Part shown: positions 22,385 to 34,250 of the stretch, one piece after another
Numbering within the stretch: the stretch's first letter is position 1
Layout: the number at the start of each line of letters is the position of its first letter
From: Schoenoplectus triqueter
Taxonomy: Eukaryota > Streptophyta > Magnoliopsida > Poales > Cyperaceae
Direction of reading: 5' to 3'
NCBI GenBank assembly: GCA_964058805.1
Contig: CAXKVV010000256.1
Span: forward strand, 1 to 37,312
Length of the DNA stretch: 37,312 nucleotides
The notes under the pieces: generated by a model
What the model was told of the DNA's origin: nothing
The model's input: the letters and a program-made list of their open reading frames with translations, nothing else
Databases searched by the model: none
Translations under genes and position numbers: made by a program

Positions 22385-22853
22385 TTATTTATTAAATGTA
22401 TTCAATTCTCATTTTGTTCAGCAGTATTCCACCACAATTCTCTATCTTCTCCTTTTAATTCCTCCTTAAACAATTTCTAGGCTCGAAAGCAGTCTACTTA
22501 TATTTCCGCTAATAAATCTTACTTTTAAGATTTTAGCAATTCAAACCCAAAAACTCTAGTATTTTTAAAATAAAACTGAAAGGTGTGATCTAAATCAATC
22601 TCTGTACACGCATGCCTAAAATTACAATATATTAACTTTCCTTAAATTAGTGCCCAAAATTATTAGTGGAGCTTCACCAACAATTAAAGAAGACCCGGTC
22701 TTTATACTATAGAATAATTTATATAAATGAGTTATTATTTCCTTACTAACTTTTAAATTTAAGGTTGGCCACTTTTCTTTTTAACTAAGCTCTTCCATTG
22801 CCCAAAACTCATGATATCTTACATATACATTAGATATAGTAAATATTACCGAT
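22385..22853. other. AT-rich intergenic DNA
   Basis: I see no gene, RNA or structured repeat between the Helitron and the next MITE. Confidence 0.5.
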
Positions 22854-23224
22854 TTTTTTTAATCAAGCAAACAAATATTTAAAAAAATAAAAGAGGAAAT
22901 TCAAATTATAGGAAGGCCTGTGTTCTATTAACCGGTCCTTGATTTACTTTTTCACTTCCATAGAATAATTAAAAAAAATATTAGGGTCAAGGATTAAAAT
23001 GACGGTTCATACTTTGCATCGTTAGTCAAAACACCGGCCCTTCTTTCATCCGATAGTTAAAACTTTGGCCCCTATTAAAATAATATTTAAAAAAATGATC
23101 TATGCATGAACAGGTGTGTCATGGACCGGTGGATACCAAGTTACCAACCCTCCTACATCCCGAAATTTATCTTTTATTTTTCTAAATATTTAATTATTAA
23201 TATTTGTTTGCTTGATTAAAAAAA
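22854..23224. mobile_element. MITE with TTTTTTTAATCAAGCAAAC termini
   Basis: The left arm (TTTTTTTAATCAAGCAAACA, then an AT-rich stretch and AAAATAAAAGA) is complementary to the right arm ending ATTAAAAAAA. Together they form inverted repeats of about 45 bp around a 371-bp element. The centre has no coding potential. No clear target duplication; superfamily not assigned. Confidence 0.7.
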
Positions 23225-24541
23225 TAGAAAATCTTATGTATCCATCAAATCCTATAATATCGGTTTTTAAGTTTTTGGTTGCAAATAAAATCTAGAAAAA
23301 TTAGTCTGGCATCTTTAGTTAGAAAAGTAAATGAACGAGGTTGGTCATGTTTCTTGTCAACAGAAGTATTGCTGTCGTCTAGTCTAGTCTTGTTACGATA
23401 TTTTCAATTTGTAAAAAAAAAAGCAGTATTCAATTCGAGTTCGAGTTATTTAATTGAATTTTACAAGTTCATTCGGTTTCAATTTACAAAACTTTATTTT
23501 ACTAAACTATAAGTAAAATTAAGCCATAATGAAAAAATACAAATAAAAAGTAGCATACACTAACCATAAATAAAAATAATGGTGTTACAAATATTAAAAC
23601 TTAACAAAGAAATCAGACTATTTCTATAAAGATATTCCTACCGGAGTTGTGACAAACTAAATTATTTGAAATAATATAACACATGAAGGTTGAATTGGGT
23701 TTTTCTCAATTATTTTTTATAAATCTGTATCCAAACATTAATTATGGTGTTGTTCAAAATTTAATTAATATGCTACCAATTAAATTTTAAATCCGGCAGA
23801 TTGATTGAGTCGGTTGGGCTGATCATGTCACACACATTGGACGTACACCCCTACCTCAAGTTTTGCGTTCCTTGTATATACTCTAATGTAATTAAGGTAT
23901 AAATACTTTTATACTAAGTGTAAATAATTTTTAGAAAAAAAATATAAACATGCTGTAATTAGTTTATGTGTGTAGACGAATCAACAAAGATCTCGTATGG
24001 CGAGTTTATTTTGAAAATTGATTTTTTAAATGAATTTTAAATTCTTAGAACTTTCGACGACTCCACGAATTATTATTCAAAAATATTTCATTAGATGGCA
24101 AACCAGTGATTTTGAAATAACAGATCCTTGGTAGAATTTCAAATGAAGAAATGAATGTTTAGCTTGGACGGCTTCAATTGTATCTTTTAATGGTTAATTA
24201 TCAAGACCCTCAAGTATGCTTGCTTACACAGATGCAGAGGTTTTTGGCAAAATTAATCAGAGATTAGGTACTTTTTTTTGGTGGACTTACCACAAATTGC
24301 TAATTTACCATAACGTACGTCAAGTAATATTAGTATATTTTGAGCTTGATTTGGTTTTTATGGTAATCTTAATCAGTGAAAAATTTAGAAAGTAGATATG
24401 TTTTTCTTCCTCAATTTACTATACATTTTTTATTCGAATTGATTCTAATGTAAGTGTCATTCATAGGTTGAACGTTTATTTATTTTGATACTTTTAGAAT
24501 TTATTTGCATATATATATTTGGAAGAGCAATTGTTGATCGA
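23225..24541. other. AT-rich intergenic DNA
   Basis: No gene is supported; the 77-codon frame at 23279-23512 has no recognisable features. A fragment ending GTACACCCCTACC near 23845 looks like one end of another hAT-like element. Confidence 0.4.
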
Positions 24542-24920
24542 TAGGTGTCAATTATTGATCCAACATGATTAGAAAATAAATAGGTCAGGTATGAATTTAA
24601 TTTTTTTGATCTGAAGCAGATTGGGTCAGATTCGGGACAACCCGACCCGATCCGATTAATTATATTTTTTAAGTAATTTTATGATTTAGTACTAATTAAA
24701 TCTTAAATAGATATTAATTATATACTAATTAAGATTAATTATAAATTAATTATTATTAAAATAATATAAAAAATAATTATTTTACACATGTTGGGTTAGT
24801 TCGATTCGTAACCCGGTCGGATTGGGTATGGATCAAGATTTTTTGACCCGAATATAATCGAGTTGGATAAAAAAAATAAAATAATGATGACCTGAACCGA
24901 ACCTAACATTGAACCCCTAA
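24542..24920. mobile_element. hAT-like non-autonomous element, family A copy 2 (inverted)
   Basis: This starts AGGTGTCAATTATTGA and ends TTGAACCCCTA. It carries the same AT-rich core as the copy at 16664-17076 in reverse orientation, with shared stretches such as GATTTAGTACTAATTAAA and AATTAAGATTAATTATAA. Sub-terminal GGGTCAGATTCGGG and CCCGACCCGATCC words are present. Confidence 0.6.
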
Positions 24921-26580
24921 TCGATCAAATTTCCAATAGATTCGTGGATAATGCAATAATATCTAAATCAAGCTGGTTGATTTGATACACATGCATACGC
25001 ATGCGCATCAAATTATAGGGAATAAATTTACAATTTATAAATTGTTTATATTTATACAGTTTTTATTGAAGATTGTCAGATTTTATAAACAACTATACCA
25101 GACATGGATATGCCATATAGAGTATTTGTCTCGTCTTTGCAATTTTAGCATAAATTATGATCGAAATCTTTTTGTTTTTACCTTATACTTCGAGGAACAT
25201 TAACTTTTTCTCTTGCCATCAAGGAACATTAATTTTTCTTTTTAACATTTCAACGAAGATGAATTTTACTCTTCCAACAAGCAACATATAAAAATGAATT
25301 ACAGTTTTATTAATTGCATGAGTTTGTGCGTTTCTGTTTTTCTTTTATCGTATCTCATGCCTTCAGAAATATTAATATGTTACTTTTACAACTGAGGAAG
25401 ACTATGGCCATTAATGATACTCTTTTACTAATTTATTTGATCGGCATGGTACTTAATAACATATATGGACATTTTTTTTTCAACTAGCTTAATTAATATG
25501 AATATGAATAAAGATCATTTCTTTTTCCAACTCTAAGAATGCAAGAAATTGACTCAGCATCTCCAACCTTCTTTACAAGATTAATTATTTCAGTCTTGTG
25601 AATTATTTTTTCTTCTTTTTTCAATATATAAAGTTAAAACTACTTAATTATAATTAATATTTTAATTTACTATTAATAAAATAGATATTTGTTTATATGA
25701 AAGGAATAAATTTGAATGTTTTCATGAATTATAATAAAATAAATTAATATGTTAATATTATTTATTAATATTTATTATTATTTTGTTATTTGTTTATTTT
25801 AACAGATAAAAATATGAGTAAATCTAATTTTAATGAATAATATTAAGATAAGATAAAAATAATTTTTAAAATATAATAATAAAAATATCGGAGAGCCCAT
25901 TAACACTTGCAGCAGCGAGACAATTTTCTATTTGATGAATGCCTTTGACCTTTTGCTTTTTCACGTGCTAATATTGGTAATGCAATAATGATGTTAAAAT
26001 GTCGTCTAGCGAGTCCAAACATGTGCTTGGAATTGATTAATTGCCTACACAAATAGTAATTTGTATAAAATAATATTTTTATTGATCTGTATATTATTAT
26101 TATTATTAGTGTTGTTGTTGTATATTTTTACCTATTTGTAACCCTCGCAAAGATGGGAGATTCATTATCATAGACATTAAGTCCGCAATTCTTACATATA
26201 TAACTCAACCAATAATCTGCGACTAATTCCATTAATTCATCACAATATTTTATCACAAATACAATTCGCTGACACATTTGAACCAAGTTTTGTAACATAA
26301 TTATAATGGGATAAAAGATAATAATAAAATTAAAGATTAAGGCAATACCAATTGAAAGTGTCCAGCTATGCAAATAAAAACATTTAGCTAGAAAAAGATT
26401 TGAACTTTCTTGTCCTTTTTCAAATAATTGCTTACTATTACCGTAATTGAAGGAAAAATCTATTTATTATGATTTATGTGCATTTAAAGCTTCTTCTATT
26501 AATAATTTTCAATCGTATTAATTACCATTCAATCAGTATGACTAGTCGAATATATTCTTTCGGTTTCGTTAATTAGTTGA
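24921..26580. other. AT-rich intergenic DNA
   Basis: No gene is supported. The open frames at 24982-25203 and 26128-26373 (minus) are low-complexity and unlike known families. No structured repeat is visible. Confidence 0.45.
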
Positions 26581-26639
26581 AAATATTTTAGTGCGTGTAG
26601 GTAGACTGCAAGTGAAAAATTGCGCCTTCAAAATGTGGT

Positions 26640-26930
26640 TTCAATCTTCTTTCGGTTTTTCATGGGCCCTCTTCTCCAAGTGTCTCTCGCACCCAAAAAT
26701 AGATTATGCTCATATGGGACCATGTGCGCGGTGTAGTTGCGACACGACGGGATACAGGAAAGGCAGCGTGATCAGAGCAGACACGTTGCACACTAAAGAC
26801 GCTGACGCGTGTCGTCGTGAACGGCGACGAAGCAGCGGTGGTAGCGCTGCTCCATGCATCCTGCGCCGCAACTGGTGCCAGAGTGCCATTAATTTGATTA
26901 AGAAAATGAGTATTATACGATTGCGAGTGT
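26640..26930. other. GC-richer island of unknown origin
   Basis: This stretch is clearly richer in G and C than the DNA on either side, with many CpG and words such as GACGCGTGTCGTCG. Open frames exist on both strands (26591-26977 plus, 26710-27090 minus) but neither resembles a known protein. It may be an old gene or promoter remnant. Confidence 0.35.
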
Positions 26931-26961
26931 CGGTCGGTCGATCATTTTGTATGATTGCATC

Positions 26962-27973
26962 TACGCTAGAGTATTGAAGACGGTCCGGTCCGGACCGGTT
27001 CGGTCCAAATCCGGACGGTTCACGGTCCCGCACGGTCCAAACGGTCCGGTCCAAGGCGGTCCAAATTCGAAAAAACCGAACCCGTCCCACCGTTGGCCCC
27101 CGGGGGCCGGACCCCCACGGGACGGTCCGGTCCGGTCCAATTTTTTTTTTATAAATCGAAAAAAATAATAATTTATCATATTTTTTAATAATAATTTTTA
27201 ACTAATTCGAATTATTATTTTTAATTGTTTAAAAATCTAATAGTACTAAAAAATTAAAAAAATTATAAAAAAATAATAAAAGTTGAAAAATAAATTTATT
27301 AATTTTTAAATAATCATTTTCATCGAATTAATTATGTATTTTTGAATAATTTAAAAATCAAATAATACAAAAAAATACTCACGGTCCGGTCCGGTGGTCC
27401 GGTCCGGGACGGTCCGGTCCACGGTCCCGCACGGTCCACGGTCCGGTCCACGGTCCGGCACGGGACGGGTCGGCACGGTCCATTTTCGGGTGAAGGGAGG
27501 ACCGACCCACCGTTGGACCGGACCGTGGCCGGGCACGGTCCGATCCACGGTCCGGCCACGGTCCGGTCCGGTCCGGTCCACGGTCACGGTCCGGTCCGGT
27601 CCGGTCCGGTCCACGGTCACGGTCCGGTCCGGGACGGGTCGGACCGTGCGGTCCATTTCAAATCTCTAATCTAGGCTGTTAACGAATTCCATTTCGATCG
27701 TATTTTGTTTCATTTCGTAGTAACGAAAGGATTAACGAAATAAATTTTTGTTTCGTTTATTAAATGAAACGGTTAACGAAATTATTTTTTATTTCACACA
27801 AAAAATGAAACGGTTAATGAAACAATATTTTTATTTCGTTAAGAGTATTTCAGTGTAAAATACACGAATTTTTATGTTTCGTTCCATTTCATGATAAACG
27901 AAACTATTTTTTATTTCGTTTATTAAACGGAACGGTACTATTTCGTCACCGTTTCAGCCATTTGACCCCCCTA
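26962..27973. mobile_element. outer hAT-like element, split by a nested insertion
   Basis: The identical 8-mer ATTGCATC flanks this unit at 26954-26961 and 27974-27981. Without the insert it would be about 302 bp, running from TAGGCTGTTAACGAA (27672 on) to TTTGACCCCCCTA (27973). Terminal TAGG on each strand and an 8-bp duplication indicate hAT. The interior is non-coding and full of AACGAAA/TTTCGTT words. Its left tip survives as TACGC (26962-26966) on the far side of the nested element. Confidence 0.75.
26967..27668. mobile_element. inner hAT-like element made of CGGTCC words
   Basis: Termini are TAGAGTATTGAA and, reverse-complemented, TAGAGATTTGAA. Flanking 8-mers ATCTACGC (26959-26966) and ATCTAGGC (27669-27676) match at 7 of 8 positions, a hAT-type target duplication. 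GC-rich arrays of GGTCCGG/CACGGTCC words occupy about 26981-27140 and 27380-27655 around a very AT-rich core. Open frames over the arrays are low-complexity artefacts. It is inserted at the left tip of the outer element. Confidence 0.78.
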
Positions 27974-27981
27974 ATTGCATC

Positions 27982-28262
27982 GTGGAAACTGGGAAGTAAG
28001 TAGTAGCACCTGCTCGGTAATGGTGCCATGACCCTACAACCAATTTACTGAATTTAAATTGCTGGATTTTGTATTTTTGTGGTTCTGAATTATTTCAGCG
28101 GGTCCTCCGTTCCTGGATTTTTTTTCCTGATGAGTGATAACGCACTTGGCAGCAGGGACCCTCTTGTCTTGTCGTTTATGATACGGATGAAATCGGTCCA
28201 TTTATTTGTTGTATGGCTTTCGTTTTAAGTACGGACATCCCACTCTCTCTCTCTATGTCTGA
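27982..28262. other. short intergenic stretch
   Basis: Mixed-composition DNA with a short CT tract near 28234-28245. It follows directly on the target duplication of the outer hAT element. No gene is visible. Confidence 0.4.
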
Positions 28263-28423
28263 CCCGGATTCACTGTCGCGCGGCACAGTGCGGCGCAGCA
28301 CGTGATCCGTTCGATAACTTTAAGATTCGAGTTAATACTTTAACATTTGACTTAGCACGAATCTCGAAATGATCGAACGGACCACGTGCTGTGCCGCACG
28401 GTGCCGCGCGATAGCAGATCTGG
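28263..28423. mobile_element. foldback MITE, near-complete 161-bp palindrome
   Basis: The left arm (TCGCGCGGCACAGTGCGGC, GCACGTG, ATCCGTTCGAT, AGATTCG) is matched along its length by the complement of the right arm, leaving only a short AT-rich loop. Each arm carries a CACGTG G-box (28299-28304 and 28383-28388). No coding potential. A transcript would form a long hairpin. Confidence 0.8.
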
Positions 28424-28836
28424 TTCCCACTGGATGGGGCATTTGACAAGCATCTACAAGACTACAACTGACCAGATACAATGTAATAAAGTTCAAATGT
28501 CTTGATCATCTGTCATGTTTCTGTTTTTTTCTTGAGAAATTGTAGTTCCTTCGATTCACTAATGGATATTTGCAAATCTAAGTCCGTTCAATTTCTTGGG
28601 ATCCGAGGTTTTAACAAGAATTATATATTTAATCATGGAAATGAAACTCTGTCATTATGACAAGCAATTTAATTTGCAGCACATTGAGGTGCAAAATAAC
28701 GTCAAGTAATTGTAATTTTAATATAATTACTTGAAGATATTCCGTTTTTTTATCTAATGTAGTTCCTATAATGTAACAGAACTGAAGTTATTAGTGGAAC
28801 TGGTAAATGTTGATTTTTCTTAAATAACAATTAAGA

Positions 28837-29787
28837 GAATAATATAAAAGAATATGGTCAGTACATATTCTTTTAAAAATTAAAATATTTTTTTGGTTGG
28901 TTCATAAAAATATATTTTTTTTATTAAGCATAATCTCATTATTAGAGGTTGGATAGGAGATGACAAATACATATTTTGTAATGCATTAGAATCTGTTCAT
29001 TCACTATTCATTAGCATCATGCCTTTGAAATTGGATAGGTCATTACAATAACTTTAATTTCCATATGTTTTGCAATTCCATTGAAGAATTGTGGTTAATT
29101 GATAATTATATCCCCTTTAAGGATACTAATTTGTGTGAAATCCTTAGAGCTGCCATATTATGGGTTATTTAGAAAGAAAGAAACAGACTGTTATTTCAGA
29201 GAGGTAATCGTAAAAGTATTAGAACTTTGGGTGGATACATAATTACTCTAATTAAATACTGGTGTCAGCTCAAAAAGAATAATTATGTTGATACACTACA
29301 CCTTATAATCCCATTCGACACTAATGAATTACCTCTAAAGTGTATCACAGAAAATCTAAGTCTTTTACATATAGAAGAAGAGAAATGGTCTGGCACCGTA
29401 ATTGAACTGAACTGAATTTACCTGCTTTATCAACTATTTTATTATAAGTAACGTTTCTCTTCCTATTAGTTGATTTCTTTTTAGGCTATTTTCTTTCGTT
29501 TCTATTCTGTGATTTTGTGACAGCCGGATGGGACAAGCTAGAAACAAAAAGGAATTGTTGGTTAAGTCTAAAAAGAAGATTAGGTAATTTTAGATTTATT
29601 AAGTGAAAATCTTATTGGCTGAATGATGATTGTGCTGGTTCATTTGTAGTCTGATGGTTGTTAATTTTGAGTACTTTCAAAACTTAGCGTTTTAATATTT
29701 TGTACCTACGGTATCGGAGTGTGGTACTATGAACAATATGTTTATTTAATGAAACTGATGGTATATACCACTTTTTCAAAAAAAAAA
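28837..29787 (+). mobile_element. 5'-truncated LINE with poly(A) tail
   Basis: Coding remnants of the LINE ORF2 C-terminus are followed by about 370 bp of 3' non-coding sequence and a 10-nt A tail (29778-29787). The 11-mer AACAATTAAGA occurs at 28826-28836 and overlapping the tail at 29786-29796, a plausible target duplication although it is AT-rich. The 5' boundary rests only on that duplication. Confidence 0.6.
29080..29415 (+). pseudogene. LINE ORF2 C-terminal (zf-RVT-like) remnant
   Basis: The frame reads EELW, then CEILRAAILWVI, a stop, KERNRLLFQRGN, GGYIITLIKYWCQ and on to a stop at 29413. The usual signature of this region in plant LINEs is ALW-x-IW-x-ERN-x-R-x-F. Here the second Trp codon appears as TAG (29170-29172), so the copy is dead. 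Only the extreme C-terminus is present, as expected from 5' truncation. Confidence 0.65.
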
Positions 29788-29805
29788 CAATTAAGATAAT
29801 TATAG

Positions 29806-29910
29806 ATTCGTCCTAAACAAACATAAGATATTGTTCCTATAATGCATCTCAGCTTATAATATGCTTGATTATGATTCGTCTTAAACAAACATAAGATATT
29901 GTTCGCTTTA
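29806..29910. repeat. local direct duplication
   Basis: A segment of about 33 bp (GATTCGTC, TAAACAAACATAAGATATTG) occurs twice about 70 bp apart with one C/T difference. It lies just downstream of the LINE tail. Confidence 0.8.
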
Positions 29911-32086
29911 TTTCACCTGTGGTTCAAATTATTTTATCCTATCATAAGAATATATGGTACTGGAGAGTGTCAGCACCCTCCAAACAAAGGATAGAGATAG
30001 AAACATGTATAATGTGCATGATATATCCTAATTGGACTTGGATTTTGTGGTACTGTAAGCTACAATCGAATGGTCACAATCAAATTAAGAAAACATCATA
30101 TGCAATGGATCAAGATAGGGATGCTTACATCACTCATTTTCAACACGAAAATACGTGGCAGATTCTTTTCTTTTATTGTTCTAAAAATAATGGAAAATGG
30201 ACTTTTGCCAAATAATTTCTAGATTTGTTTTCGTGGTCAATAGTGAAGTCGCAAAATTTCTTTGGATAGTTCACCATCATATTAAAAAATATATATATAT
30301 GTTTTACTTTGGATAGTTCACCATCATATTAAAAAAATTATATGTTTTATTCCGCCATCATCTAATGAAAAATAAAAGGATTTTAGACAATTTGATAAAC
30401 CGAGAAATAATATTTCAAGACTACATAAATAGGTCTATAGTATTATTTTTAGAGTAACGAATATCATAAGTAGTATTTTACGGGACAACTCATCATAAAA
30501 TTCAACAAATAAGTAAATTCAAAAGCTAAGAAAAAAGAGCCAGTCTTTAGTTAGTGTGATAAAAATCAATATCGTCTGTGGAAGAGGACATAAAATCAAA
30601 CCCGAATGAAGATTCTTTATAAGTATTTAAAAGTCGGATGGCTTATATTCTAATTTTTACTAAAAAAACTAAGAAAAAAAATGAAGATGCCGAGTCTGAA
30701 TTGTATTCAAATTTGTTTAATAATATTTCTGTAATGGAGATTCTATTTCTAAATACTACAATTATGATCTGCTATTCTTTATAAACAATCGTATTGAATT
30801 TATATAAAGCAAGTGTATTTAGTTTTTTTTAGATACAGAATTTTCATTTATTTTATAATTTATTCATCTATCGTCGTGACTAATTGCTATGTGGTCCTTA
30901 TATATTAGTTACAAAGCTTAAATTTTTTCTTATAAGTGATGATCATGTTAGAATTCAACTGCAGTAATAAAAATAGTTCGAGTAAAGATTGACAAATATT
31001 TCTCAATTTATTAACCTGACTGAATTTTGCTTCATTTTTTAGAATAAGCCCCCTACTTTACATTAGAAACTACGTACAGAAAGTGTTATACAGTCTAAGG
31101 ATTACTGAGAGACAACAGTGAAATTGTCAATATAAGGATGCTTTGTAAGGAATGCAAATTTTGTATCACGCATTCACGCTTCAAGGAACATCAAATAGGC
31201 ACGGATGTGGTCACCAAAGACCTAGAGGCTAAAGCCTGTGGAGTCCGATGGCAATGTCACATAACTGGTCATTTTCTAGTCGTGCCACCAACTTACAAGG
31301 ACCATCATAAATTGACCAGAGGTTTCAGATTAGTTATAGTCTTATAGATGAGCAAGCGAAAGGTGCATGGAAATTTGTATGAAATTTGAAGATCGCCGGT
31401 CAAGCAAAAAAATGTCTTATTATGAGTTTAAGTCAAGCAACAACAAACATATAATTATATGGGTTTGGTTTTAATTTATTTTTAAATTGTTCAGAAGTTG
31501 TTCCTTTGTATGTCTAATGCATCTTCAGTCTTTAATAAAGTTCCAGTTTGGACATACTTTTCTATATGACTCGACGCAGTATAAGTTATTTAATACCGGT
31601 CTAATTTTAAAACAATAATTTTTTTTGTTAGTTTTAACTATTATGGGATATGTGCAGAGTTGGAAAAATTTGACATAATGCGAAAAATTCATCAGATTCG
31701 TTTGAATATGATCTGATCTGATATGAGATCATATGACCTCTAGTTCAATCGAAATTAATTTAAAACCTAAAAAAATAATATATAACTCAACCCGACTTGA
31801 TCCAACCTGATTTCTTCTACAAAATCAAACTAATTCAATCTGACCTGTTCAAATCCAAATCTCGCCTGACCGTAGGATTGTCTCCTCTAAATATGTGTGA
31901 TAAGGAGCAATGATGTTCTTGTTGTGCAGTTTTGCAAAGAGGAATCGATTTATTATTTTGACAATAAGCAAAGATAAAATTTTAACTAATAATTCAACAT
32001 CTGAAAAAATATATATATGGTCCGGAGCGGAATTAAAAGTTGGAATAGAATCAAGCAAATTTTCAAAATGCAACATAAATGTGAAC
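29911..32086. other. AT-rich intergenic DNA
   Basis: No gene is supported. Open frames of 98 codons (29919-30215) and 69 codons (31138-31347) have no recognisable motifs. Around 31690-31870, words such as ATCTGATCTGATATGAGATC and CAACCCGACTTGATCC suggest a decayed word-array element related to family A. Confidence 0.4.
30261..30350. repeat. 47-bp tandem duplication
   Basis: Two head-to-tail copies start at 30261 and 30308 with TTTGGATAGTTCACCATCAT. They differ mainly in an AT run. Confidence 0.85.
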
Positions 32087-32184
32087 TTATTTTGAGCAAC
32101 AAGCATATATATATATATATATATATATCCTTGTATTTAATTCGGAAAATTAACAAGAATATATTTATTTTGAGCAACAAGCAT
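32087..32184. repeat. (AT)12 microsatellite beside a duplicated 20-mer
   Basis: The 20-mer starting TTATTTTGAGCAAC occurs at 32087-32106 and 32165-32184. The first copy runs straight into (AT)12 at 32105-32128. Local duplication with microsatellite growth is the likely origin. Confidence 0.8.
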
Positions 32185-32400
32185 GAAGACAATTTTTTGA
32201 AAACTTTTTGCCAAAGAGTGATAAGTGTCACCTGCTGAGTCCATGTGGCTCCACCTATATATGATGCATATATAACGTGGGTCGAAACTATTAAAAATTT
32301 GATGCACGCATTTTTATAAAATATTTATTTTTATACATTTTTAATTTAGCTATGACTCCAACAAGTCCATGAACTTTTTATTTTAGAGCATTTTTATTTA

Positions 32401-32730
32401 GTTATCTTGATAATTTTGACAACTGATCTTTAATTAAATATAAAAAAATTTAAAAATAAAAAAATTATAGATATATTTTTTTATTTATAGATTGATGGTG
32501 ATTCAAATTTTATGTATCATTTGATAATCGATCAAATACTGTTAAATTGGAACTATTGCAAAGTACATAATATTTGAGTGATATTTGATGGACTAACAAA
32601 TAATAATAAAATTACATGAAATTTTAATCACCATCAATCTATAAGTAGAAAAACATCTCTATAAAATTTTTTTATATTTTAAAATTTTTTATATTTATTT
32701 AAAGATTATTGTCAAAATTATCAACATAAC
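32401..32730. mobile_element. MITE with about 115-bp terminal inverted repeats
   Basis: The left arm starts GTTATCTTGATAATTTTGAC and includes TATAGATTGATGGTGATT. The reverse complement of the right arm starts GTTATGTTGATAATTTTGAC and carries the same inner words. The 330-bp unit is mostly foldable, AT-rich and non-coding. Target duplication not evident. Confidence 0.75.
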
Positions 32731-33973
32731 CCAGGATCCTTCCCTTTTACTTAATATATAAGACCAATCTTCCATCACATCTATTTAGTCATTTTTTTAT
32801 ATTACAATAAGTGATCTGCTTCCCCAAAAGACCCTACGGTACAATAACTAAAGTTTTAAGAACGGGAGGGGAGAGTTTCTATAGAAATGATAACTTCGTA
32901 ATCTTGTTGTTCAAGTTTGTCTATTTTTTTTTTCTAAATACCAATCGGCCTGTCTACTTGAATTTTGGGCCAGAAAGAAATCAAACTTTCCGTTCGTCAG
33001 AAAGATGGGCTGTTAGCCCATAGTCAAATTCTTCTTTAGTTCTTTAAAAAGTGGCAGCTGCGGATAGGGTATACAAACGGTCGGTTCGGTTCAAACCGAA
33101 ATGATTAGATGTATTCAATTTTTTTTTTGATTTGTCAAATTATGAATCAAATTAAAATTTTAAAAATATTAACCGAATAAACTGAAAATTAGTACTGTAT
33201 TTAAATCGGATGCATCATATAATTACTGTACTCCTTTTTCTCAAAAATGTTGGATTTAATTTTAATTATATGTGTAACGGCTCTGCCATTGCAAGGTTGT
33301 GGTGGGTGTAATATCCCAAGAAAAATAACAAGAGCTGCACATGGTGGGTCCCTGTCAAGAGATTGTGTTGTAATTTGTAAAATAATAAGTGGAGTAAAAC
33401 TAAGGTGCAGAGTCCCTCTATATTTTTAACACAAAAATATATTTAATTATTTTTAAATCTTAAATTTTCTCTTAAAAATTCTTTTATATCACAATGTTAT
33501 GGAATACAAAAAAATATTTTTTTAGTTTCATGATATTTATTTCATATTTTTTAAGATGAGTCTAAAATAGTAATGAAATAATTAATCTTTGCAAATAAAA
33601 ATTAACCACTTTAGAAATTTTAAAATAAGTAATTAAAGAAACTCTACAAATAAAAAAATTATATATTTTGATATAAAGAATTTATTGAGATCATAAAATC
33701 AAAATCCGGAGATGATTAGATATATTTGATTTAGGAGCAAGGAGAAAATCTGTACTCCTAGAAATACGTTAGATAACAATGTTGCCCAATATATATTAAT
33801 TATGATTTAGAATATTATCGACTTATTTAACTCAGACTAAACAAAAGAAAAGAGCTACATAGTAGCAGGCTAGCGACAAGTATATAATCATTGAAAACGA
33901 TATTTATGATTTTTTTAAATTAAACGATATTTATGATTAATCTCACAAATGATGTTGCAAATGATAAGATGCT
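32731..33973. other. AT-rich intergenic DNA
   Basis: No gene is supported; short frames at 32811-33023 and 33247-33429 have no recognisable features. GGTCGGTTCGGTTCAAACCG near 33079 looks like the edge of a further word-array element. Confidence 0.4.
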
Positions 33974-33976
33974 TAA

Positions 33977-34247
33977 GAGCATTCGTTCAGCAATTGTCAA
34001 TTAATTATAATTTGACATGTCACTTTCAATAAACAATGACTTTTATAGAGAATAAAGGCATCGCTGAAATTGCAAAATGATCTATCAAAATAAATCATTT
34101 TTTTTCCTTTTTCCCCTCTTTACTGCTGGCGTGACTTGTTAAATTTCAAAAATTATCTAATTTTGTCTATTCTCTGTATCATTGAAATTAAAATACAATT
34201 GTCAGATAAAATTTATTTATCAATTTGACAAAGTGATATGGATGCTC
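33977..34247. mobile_element. Tourist-like MITE
   Basis: Ends are GAGCATTCGT and, reverse-complemented, GAGCATCCAT. TAA flanks both sides (33974-33976 and 34248-34250), fitting the 3-bp TAA/TTA duplication of PIF/Harbinger elements. The interior is AT-rich and non-coding. The short termini make this a moderate call. Confidence 0.55.
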
Positions 34248-34250
34248 TAA

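Noticed and set aside
26591..26977. 128-codon plus-strand frame in the GC-rich island
   Set aside because: No conserved motif, frames are open on both strands because of GC content, and it runs into the hAT termini.
27332..27669. Long open frames on both strands encoding Arg/Thr/Pro-rich repeats (DRTVRPVPDRT-like)
   Set aside because: They are translations of a CGGTCC-type word array that stays open in several frames on both strands; the array is the edge of a hAT-like element.
31138..31347. 69-codon Cys/His-containing plus-strand frame
   Set aside because: The Cys and His spacing does not match a known zinc-binding module and the surrounding DNA is repeat-rich.
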